A DNA stretch of 5,729 nucleotides from NCBI GenBank assembly GCA_024653645.1, contig JANLHK010000121.1, forward strand, positions 1 through 5,729. The letters are read 5' to 3'. The notes beneath the pieces are model-generated. The model ran no database searches, was not told the origin of the DNA, and saw only the letters and a program-made list of their open reading frames with translations. Positions 1 to 3,488 of this stretch are shown in pieces. The DNA comes from Candidatus Roizmanbacteria bacterium. Lineage in GTDB: Bacteria > Patescibacteriota > Microgenomatia > UBA1406. Each line of letters starts with the position of its first letter. Position 1 is the first letter of the stretch. A program made the translations under genes and the position numbers.

Positions 1-78
1 GTACCGCAATTATGGATAGATAATGATGTGGTTGTTGGGTTTAATAAGCCAGTCATAGATAACCTGCTTAATTTGTAG
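1..78 (+). CDS. Glutaredoxin-like protein, C-terminal fragment (cut by left edge)
   Basis: Reading frame 1 is open from the first base to a TAG stop at 76-78 and encodes 25 residues beginning VPQLWID and ending in FNKPVIDNLLNL. This matches the C-terminal third of glutaredoxin/NrdH-type thioredoxin-fold proteins: the cis-proline loop (here VPQ, usually TVP), a beta strand, the glycine-phenylalanine turn (VVVGF), then the final amphipathic helix that ends in a leucine-rich tail. The CxxC active site would lie outside the window, so redox activity cannot be judged. Family members are cytoplasmic thiol-disulfide reductants, some of which serve ribonucleotide reductases. It is the only plus-strand gene here and converges on the minus-strand genes. 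The fragment is short, so the family call rests on the motif pattern alone. Confidence 0.7.
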   Translation, partial: VPQLWIDNDVVVGFNKPVIDNLLNL

Positions 79-193
79 GTGAAGTTAACTCAGTTGAAAA
101 GATATCTGGATACTGTGCATTTAGTTCTCTTGACAAGTCTTTCTTTTTCCAGTCATCAAAACTCAAATCATAGCTCATACTGATCGATTTCAT
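68..193 (-). CDS. Possible small protein of 41 residues, function unknown
   Basis: An ORF starts at ATG 191-193 and ends at TAA 68-70. The product is hydrophilic and charged, begins MKSISMSYDLSFDDW and has no predicted membrane segment or signal peptide. I do not recognise a family. Support comes from a perfect TATAAT hexamer at 201-206, exactly 7 nt before the ATG, the same geometry seen before other genes in this window. It lies 24 nt after the Nudix stop, fills the otherwise empty gap between convergent genes, and its last 11 nt overlap the 3' end of the glutaredoxin-like gene on the other strand. Against it are its length, the lack of a ribosome binding site and the lack of any known homologue. 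It could be non-coding or the remnant of a larger gene. Confidence 0.4.
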   Translation of the reverse strand: MKSISMSYDLSFDDWKKKDLSRELNAQYPDIFSTELTSPTN

Positions 194-200
194 TCCACTT

Positions 201-206
201 ATTATA
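201..206 (-). promoter_or_regulatory. -10-like hexamer TATAAT before the 41-residue ORF
   Basis: On the minus strand the hexamer reads TATAAT and is followed by 7 nt and then ATG (191-193). Initiation 6-8 nt downstream would place the transcript start at or next to the ATG, giving a leaderless mRNA. I see no convincing -35 box 16-18 nt upstream. Confidence 0.4.
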
Positions 207-217
207 CAAATCTAATG

Positions 218-691
218 TTATAAATGACTTTTTTTGGTAGTAGATTTTAGTACTTCATCTATCAAAAAAATCTGGTTAGTTCGAAGTAAGGGGAGCTTGT
301 CTTGTGAAAAAAAACCATATTCCGAAACCTCATGTGTTGGAATAAAATCTCCCCCGATTAAGACACCTGTGTAACAAAGGTCAAGCCGCGCTGTTTTCCG
401 ATCGGTACGAATCTTAAGCGATTGATCGACACTTACCACTAAACCAGATTCTTCTTGTATTTCTCTTTCAAGTGCCTCTTGAGGATGTTCGCCTGACTTC
501 AGATACCCACCAGGCAGACTCCAAGCATGAGGTCGATAGGTGTGTTTAAACAGGAGGATTTCTTCTTTTTCATTTAAAATGATTCCGGTAATGCCCACGA
601 GAAACTGGTCTTGGAAAAATCTCATAACGAATAATTGCGCATCCTTTGGAAGATGGAGTATTTTCCAAATTTTAGCCAGTAACTTTTTCAT
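218..691 (-). CDS. Nudix hydrolase
   Basis: This 157-residue protein should hydrolyse a nucleoside diphosphate linked to another moiety; the substrate cannot be read from the sequence. The Nudix box spans residues 62-84 and fits GX5EX7REUXEEXGU exactly: G62, E68, R76-E77, E80-E81 and G83, with the glutamates that bind the catalytic divalent metal. A basic, hydrophobic leader of about 25 residues precedes the first strand (FLVGITGIILN), followed by ILLFKHTYR and WSLPGG, the usual order in this Nudix subgroup. The length is normal and the protein should be cytosolic, although the leader could touch the membrane. Its ATG (689-691) overlaps the stop of the LapA-like gene in an ATGA, so translation is probably coupled. 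A GGAG lies 13 nt upstream, too far to be a good ribosome binding site. Confidence 0.92.
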   Translation of the reverse strand: MKKLLAKIWKILHLPKDAQLFVMRFFQDQFLVGITGIILNEKEEILLFKHTYRPHAWSLPGGYLKSGEHPQEALEREIQEESGLVVSVDQSLKIRTDRKTARLDLCYTGVLIGGDFIPTHEVSEYGFFSQDKLPLLRTNQIFLIDEVLKSTTKKSHL

Positions 692-1032
692 AGCGCGTTT
701 TTGTCTCCAGGCTCAACCCCTGAATCTTTGCCCAGTTTTTCATTCTTTATCTCTAACTGATGTACCCGTTTTGTTAGTTCTAGCACTTCTGCCTTGTTTT
801 TCCTTATTTCGCCATCCTTACCGCGAAGCACAAAAGAATTTGAAACAGCATTGACGAGATAAGCTAGATAGGAAAGAACCAAACCAACAAGCAATGAGCC
901 AATAATGACGTAAAAAAGAGGAATATTTGGAAGCACATAAAATCCCAAGTTTACTGAAACTGGCTGAAAATTGAACCTCGAAACATAAACCAACATCGAT
1001 CCCACTATCAAAGACAGAATTAAAATTAGCAT
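688..1032 (-). CDS. LapA-like (DUF1049) small membrane protein
   Basis: This 114-residue protein has two predicted membrane helices (about residues 2-17 and 38-63) joined by a short loop containing NFQPVSVNLGFY, then a charged heptad-like tail (about 75-101) likely to form a coiled coil on the cytoplasmic side. The order helix, N-x-x-P-V loop, glycine-rich second helix and coiled coil is that of the LapA/DUF1049 family. In Enterobacteria LapA acts in lipopolysaccharide assembly, but the family is also widespread in bacteria where that role is not expected, so only membrane location is inferred. Its TGA stop (688-690) overlaps the Nudix start. No Shine-Dalgarno is present; a TATAAA at 1044-1049 is close enough to give a very short leader. 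Confidence 0.75.
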   Translation of the reverse strand: MLILILSLIVGSMLVYVSRFNFQPVSVNLGFYVLPNIPLFYVIIGSLLVGLVLSYLAYLVNAVSNSFVLRGKDGEIRKNKAEVLELTKRVHQLEIKNEKLGKDSGVEPGDKNAL

Positions 1033-1043
1033 ACTATTATTAA

Positions 1044-1049
1044 TTTATA
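1044..1049 (-). promoter_or_regulatory. -10-like hexamer TATAAA before the LapA-like gene
   Basis: The minus-strand hexamer TATAAA ends 11 nt before the ATG at 1030-1032 in the 37-nt gap after the DUF3096 gene. Initiation 6-8 nt downstream would leave a 3-5 nt leader. The region is AT-rich, so a chance match is possible. Confidence 0.3.
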
Positions 1050-1069
1050 TGTAACAAACGTTCCTTACA

Positions 1070-1213
1070 TTATCTCAATATACCCATGGCTATAATACCA
1101 GTGAGAATCAGGTATCCTGCTATCAGATAGTTCAAGAATTTTGGAAACATAAGGATCAAAACACCAAATACAATTGATGAAACGGGGGTTAAATTTGAAA
1201 AAGATATATTCAT
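1070..1213 (-). CDS. DUF3096 family small membrane protein
   Basis: The protein has 47 residues starting MNISFSNLTP. Its core, LTPVSSIVFGVLILMFPKFLNYLIAGYL in outline, follows the DUF3096 pattern: LTP, a hydrophobic segment, a FP-x-x-LNY-x-(I/V)-A-x-YL turn and a second hydrophobic helix ending near LR. Two short membrane spans are predicted (about residues 10-23 and 27-45). An ATG 14 codons further upstream (1253-1255) is open in frame, but it lies 38 nt inside the GlsB-like gene and adds a polar leader the family lacks. The start at 1211-1213 gives the usual family length and a 4-nt gap from the previous stop, so I chose it. Function is unknown; it is probably co-transcribed with the GlsB-like gene. 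Confidence 0.75.
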   Translation of the reverse strand: MNISFSNLTPVSSIVFGVLILMFPKFLNYLIAGYLILTGIIAMGILR

Positions 1214-1217
1214 ATTT

Positions 1218-1469
1218 TTATCTATTTCGTAACATCCGGCCAATATATATAACAATAACGGCGCCTACTACAGCGACAATAAGACTGTATAGGTTAAATC
1301 CCGTTACTCCTGACTGTCCAATCAAGTTCATAAAATAACCACCGACTATCGCCCCTATTATTCCCATGACGATATCAGAGATTGTGCCCTGACCTGAGTC
1401 GGTCTTCATAATAATCGAGGCAATCCATCCTGCAATTCCTCCGAAAATAACCCAAAGTAAAATTCCCAT
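1218..1469 (-). CDS. GlsB/YeaQ/YmgE family (transglycosylase-associated) membrane protein
   Basis: The 83-residue product has three glycine-rich membrane helices (about residues 2-20, 31-50 and 60-79) and ends in a basic tail, RMLRNR. The start MGILLWVIFGGIAGWIAS, the loop with GQG and DIVMGIIGAIVGGY, and the total length are all typical of the PF04226 family. Members are annotated as stress-response or transglycosylase-associated inner-membrane proteins; the biochemical role is not established and no catalytic motif is visible. The gene starts 30 nt after the stop of the single-span protein gene and is followed after 4 nt by the DUF3096 gene. It has no Shine-Dalgarno near the ATG; TACAAT lies 7 nt upstream of it. 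Confidence 0.9.
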   Translation of the reverse strand: MGILLWVIFGGIAGWIASIIMKTDSGQGTISDIVMGIIGAIVGGYFMNLIGQSGVTGFNLYSLIVAVVGAVIVIYIGRMLRNR

Positions 1470-1476
1470 ACGTGTA

Positions 1477-1482
1477 ATTGTA
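1477..1482 (-). promoter_or_regulatory. -10-like hexamer TACAAT before the GlsB-like gene
   Basis: The minus-strand hexamer TACAAT, five of six matches to TATAAT, ends 7 nt before the ATG at 1467-1469. Transcription from it would start at about the initiation codon, giving a leaderless message. No clear -35 box is seen. Confidence 0.35.
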
Positions 1483-1499
1483 TTAACTAATAACCTTCA

Positions 1500-1712
1500 T
1501 CATTTCGACTGTTGAATGTCCACATCTATTTTGTCTGGCATGATTACTTGAGGCGCTGGCACATTGAGTTGAATGGGAGCCATATTCCGTATTGCTGGTA
1601 ATCCAAAGTAAAAAAACAGTATGCCAAATCCAACCATGACCAAGACTCCAATTAAGAAGCCAACACCATTAGTTCCATCTGTTGAGGTTGGGTTGTTGAC
1701 TATGGTGGTCAT
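1500..1712 (-). CDS. Small single-span membrane protein, function unknown
   Basis: I do not recognise a named family for this 70-residue product. It has a polar N terminus rich in Thr and Asn (residues 1-16), one strongly hydrophobic span (about 17-40, GVGFLIGVLVMVGFGILFF), and a proline-containing tail with PAPQVIMPDKIDVDI. The tail looks extended rather than helical. Its ATG at 1710-1712 overlaps the TGA of the YtxH-like gene in an ATGA, which implies translational coupling and suggests that the two proteins act together, perhaps paired in the membrane. The reading frame, the clean topology and the coupling support a real gene. Confidence 0.75.
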   Translation of the reverse strand: MTTIVNNPTSTDGTNGVGFLIGVLVMVGFGILFFYFGLPAIRNMAPIQLNVPAPQVIMPDKIDVDIQQSK

Positions 1713-2050
1713 AATGATTTGACCGCATTATTAACTTTCTTTGTTGTTTTATCGAGTGAGTTTTTTGCTGAAGCAACTACTTTTTTTACTTTTATCTTGT
1801 CGGCCAAAATCTTTTTTTCAAGCGTTCTTTTCTCTGCATCTACCTGTTTTTGTGTCTTTGTCACAAAGTGAGCAACATCATCCCTCACTGTTGCTGCTGT
1901 TTGTGCAATTTTTTCTCTATTTTTTTTGTCGGAGAGTACCACTCCCGCAACAACAATTCCAGCTCCTACAGCTGCCCCAGCGACTGCAACAACCATCGGA
2001 TTGATGTTACTCTTCACATCATCTTGGTGACTTATTTTTTGATCATTCAT
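1709..2050 (-). CDS. YtxH-like membrane-anchored helical protein
   Basis: This 113-residue protein has a polar N terminus (1-17), a Gly/Ala/Val-rich membrane span (about 18-39, with GAAVGAGIVVAGV), and a long lysine-rich helical tail (about 41-113) containing repeated charged heptads such as KTQKQVDAEKRTLEKK. One span with small residues followed by a basic amphipathic coiled coil is the layout of YtxH/gas-vesicle-GvpP-like proteins, some of which are general stress proteins. Sequence similarity is too loose to be certain, and compositional bias could mimic the family. The tail should lie in the cytoplasm and may contact nucleic acid or the membrane. It is coupled by an ATGA overlap to the single-span protein gene. 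No Shine-Dalgarno is visible; upstream is only AT-rich sequence with a weak AATTAT at 2059-2064. Confidence 0.7.
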   Translation of the reverse strand: MNDQKISHQDDVKSNINPMVVAVAGAAVGAGIVVAGVVLSDKKNREKIAQTAATVRDDVAHFVTKTQKQVDAEKRTLEKKILADKIKVKKVVASAKNSLDKTTKKVNNAVKSL

Positions 2051-2085
2051 ATTGTTTGATAATTAATTAATAAGTTCATAATTTG

Positions 2086-2523
2086 CTATTCTGTTTCTAT
2101 ATCTTTTGGTGTTATGGGATAGATAATCTCTAATAGATAGACCAATCCCCATGCGACACAAAGATACACAATTCCGGCAATTATAGTAGACCATTCAAGA
2201 ACAGAACTTCCTGTTGCTGATATTCCCACTACCCCACTAAAAGGAACCGCAAGGGGAGCTGTTATAGAGTAAATCAAGCTAGTAAAACCAACATATTGGT
2301 TTGCGCCAAGCGCTTTAAGGACCAGTCTAAAAATAAGCAGTACTTCAATGAATCCTAAGATATACCAAATAATTTGATTGAATCGTAAAATGGTCTTCTT
2401 TTTTTCATATACCCGCTGAGGAGCCTCTCCCTGTGCTTGAGGCTCAACCGGTGTAATTGTTTTTTTAACTACCTGAGTTGGGCTTTGGTTTTCGACGATG
2501 GTCACTTCTTCTTGTGTTGTCAT
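2086..2523 (-). CDS. YggT family membrane protein
   Basis: The product has 145 residues. Residues 1-45 are polar and probably disordered, rich in Thr, Pro, Gln and Glu. The YggT domain follows: a first membrane helix (about 49-71, IIWYILGFIEVLLIFRLVL), the signature stretch LGAN then FTSLIYSITAPLAVPFSG (about 72-97), and a second helix (about 109-134, VLEWSTIIAGIVYLCVAWG). This order matches PF02325, whose members are linked to cell-envelope organisation and osmotic or ion stress in other bacteria; the molecular role is unclear. The N-terminal extension is longer than in classic YggT. The gene is the first after the Crp/Fnr regulator, with a CRP-type palindrome and a -10-like TATACT between them, so it is the best candidate target of that regulator. 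No Shine-Dalgarno is present. Confidence 0.88.
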   Translation of the reverse strand: MTTQEEVTIVENQSPTQVVKKTITPVEPQAQGEAPQRVYEKKKTILRFNQIIWYILGFIEVLLIFRLVLKALGANQYVGFTSLIYSITAPLAVPFSGVVGISATGSSVLEWSTIIAGIVYLCVAWGLVYLLEIIYPITPKDIETE

Positions 2524-2531
2524 ATATCGCT

Positions 2532-2537
2532 AGTATA
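2532..2537 (-). promoter_or_regulatory. -10-like hexamer TATACT before the YggT-family gene
   Basis: TATACT on the minus strand ends 8 nt before the ATG at 2521-2523. A transcript begun here would be leaderless or have a leader of one or two bases. No good -35 box is seen 16-18 nt upstream, which would fit an activator-dependent promoter. Confidence 0.45.
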
Positions 2538-2604
2538 AGACGAAATATAGAAATACGATGTAACGTGAGGGGTATAACCTGAGCGATTCACATTAAAGTA
2601 AAGG

Positions 2605-2620
2605 TGTGAGCAAGATTACA
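2605..2620. promoter_or_regulatory. CRP-type palindromic operator TGTGA-N6-TTACA
   Basis: The site reads TGTGAGCAAGATTACA and matches the E. coli CRP consensus TGTGA-N6-TCACA at nine of ten positions. The symmetry extends one pair further, with G at 2604 and C at 2621. It lies between the stop of the Crp/Fnr gene and the YggT gene, centred about 75 nt upstream of the TATACT box. Another half-site, TCACA, is at 2588-2592. The regulator next door keeps the Arg-Glu pair that in E. coli CRP contacts the TGTGA half-site. Binding is inferred, not shown. Confidence 0.5.
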
Positions 2621-2637
2621 CGAATTACGGGTTGAGT

Positions 2638-3300
2638 TTACGATTTTGATTTATCAAAAGTCAATTCAAGCTCAAGATTTTTAATATTTGAAAATTGCAT
2701 GGAATGGTCAACATATTTCACTAGGCCTTTTTTTTCTAATACTCCGATTTCAATACTTGCTGTTTCTCGAGCGACTCCAACAAGCGTTGCGATATCTTGT
2801 TGTGTAAAACGATGATGTACTATTACGCCTTTAGGTTGTTCTTCTCCAAAATGTTTAGCTATATAAAGAAGTACGGAAATAACCCTTCTATAGGCATCGC
2901 TAAACACCAGGTGTTCAATACGAGAAAGCGTTTCTGCATAGTCTCCCAGAAGCTTACTCATGAGTTCAAGAATAATAGCTGGCTTATCCTTAATGAACTT
3001 AACCACCTGTTCTTTTGGGGCCCGTCCTACCTCAACTGAGGTTAATGCCTCATAAAAATAGATATTGGGTGCACCATTAATTGCCCAAATAAGAGGAAAA
3101 TACGTAATAGGCTTGAGAATTTGAAGAGTCAATTCTATTCCTGCTTTGGAAATAGTATATTGTCGTACATATCCTTTTGTTAAGCAAAAGATTCCTTGAG
3201 GGTTGTCGTCTGCACGAATAAGATTTTCACCCTTCTTGTATTCGCGCGTGGAAAACTGTTTATAAAATACTTCGAACTCCTTCGTCCTATCAATATTCAT
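2638..3300 (-). CDS. Crp/Fnr-family transcriptional regulator
   Basis: This 220-residue protein has the usual Crp/Fnr plan: an N-terminal cyclic-nucleotide-like beta barrel (about 10-105, with YKKGENLIRADD, GIFCLTKGYVRQY and LQILKPITYFP), a long dimerisation helix (about 107-150) and a winged helix-turn-helix (about 164-198). The recognition helix has VARETAS, with R178 and E179 aligning to R180 and E181 of E. coli CRP; the position of CRP R185 is not Arg. The barrel lacks the G-E-L and R-S/T residues of the cAMP-binding cassette, and there is no FNR-type cysteine cluster (only C39), so the ligand is unknown. Start ATG 3298-3300 gives a normal length. It follows tRNA-Tyr on the same strand and precedes the small-membrane-protein run, making local control likely. 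Confidence 0.92.
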   Translation of the reverse strand: MNIDRTKEFEVFYKQFSTREYKKGENLIRADDNPQGIFCLTKGYVRQYTISKAGIELTLQILKPITYFPLIWAINGAPNIYFYEALTSVEVGRAPKEQVVKFIKDKPAIILELMSKLLGDYAETLSRIEHLVFSDAYRRVISVLLYIAKHFGEEQPKGVIVHHRFTQQDIATLVGVARETASIEIGVLEKKGLVKYVDHSMQFSNIKNLELELTFDKSKS

Positions 3301-3331
3301 TTTACTCGTTGATGGGGGGACAATAGGCTAT

Positions 3332-3340
3332 AGTATACCA
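3332..3340 (-). promoter_or_regulatory. Extended -10 element TGGTATACT before the Crp/Fnr gene
   Basis: The minus strand reads TGGTATACT, an extended -10 (TGn plus TATACT). It would start transcription near 3325 and give a leader of about 25 nt. A GAG 5 nt before the ATG is the only hint of a ribosome binding site. No -35 box matches well, as is common with extended -10 promoters. A second possible -10, GATAAT, lies at 3343-3348. Confidence 0.45.
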
Positions 3341-3360
3341 TCATTATCTGAGAGATATTG

Positions 3361-3443
3361 TCCAGGGGGGAGGATTCGAACCTCCGTAGGGAAAACCCGC
3401 TAGATTTACAGTCTAGTACGATTGGCCACTCCGTCACCCCTGG
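3361..3443 (-). tRNA. tRNA-Tyr (anticodon GTA)
   Basis: The cloverleaf can be folded by eye. The acceptor stem CCAGGGG (3437-3443) pairs with CCCCTGG (3362-3368), with discriminator A at 3361. The D arm has ACG/CGT. The anticodon stem CTAGA/TCTAG encloses the loop CTGTAAA, anticodon GTA. A long variable arm of class II type has a GGG-TTTT-CCC hairpin, and the T arm is GGAGG-TTCGAAT-CCTCC. The long variable arm is the bacterial form of tRNA-Tyr. The first pair is C1:G72, whereas bacterial tRNA-Tyr normally has G1:C72. CCA is not encoded (the next bases are CAA), so it must be added after transcription. There is no intron. All stems are Watson-Crick paired and the gene looks functional. Confidence 0.97.
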
Positions 3444-3456
3444 GGTAACGGAGTGT

Positions 3457-3484
3457 AGTATAGCAAAAAAACTATGCTTCTTAA
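3457..3484 (-). promoter_or_regulatory. Probable promoter of tRNA-Tyr
   Basis: On the minus strand TTAAGA (3479-3484; four of six matches to TTGACA) is followed after 16 nt by TATACT (3457-3462). The expected start would lie about 6 nt before the first base of the tRNA. It sits wholly in the 45-nt gap after the nrdJ stop, so the tRNA need not depend on transcription of nrdJ. Confidence 0.45.
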
Positions 3485-3488
3485 AAGT

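Noticed and set aside
540..854. Plus-strand 104-codon ORF across the Nudix and LapA-like genes
   Set aside because: It runs antisense to two supported genes and shows no domain; it is a shadow.
1214..1255. Longer version of the DUF3096 gene starting at 1253-1255 (61 residues)
   Set aside because: It would overlap the GlsB-like gene by 38 nt and add a polar leader not found in the family; the internal ATG at 1211-1213 gives the usual length and a 4-nt gap.
1741..2059. Plus-strand ORFs rich in Leu, Phe and Cys opposite the YtxH-like gene
   Set aside because: Their composition is the mirror of the lysine-rich coding strand; they are shadows.
2587..2610. TTCACA-N12-TGTGAG inverted repeat as a terminator of the Crp/Fnr gene
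   Set aside because: The stem is five pairs with a 12-nt loop and no T-run follows on either strand; operator half-sites fit better.
3361..3443. tRNA-Tyr as an integration site for a mobile element
   Set aside because: No integrase gene and no direct repeat of the tRNA 3' end is seen in the window.
3444..3488. Hairpin with a T-run after nrdJ as a terminator
   Set aside because: The stem is only four pairs plus a mismatch and two more, and the T-run lies in the loop rather than after the stem. The same bases are better explained as the tRNA promoter.
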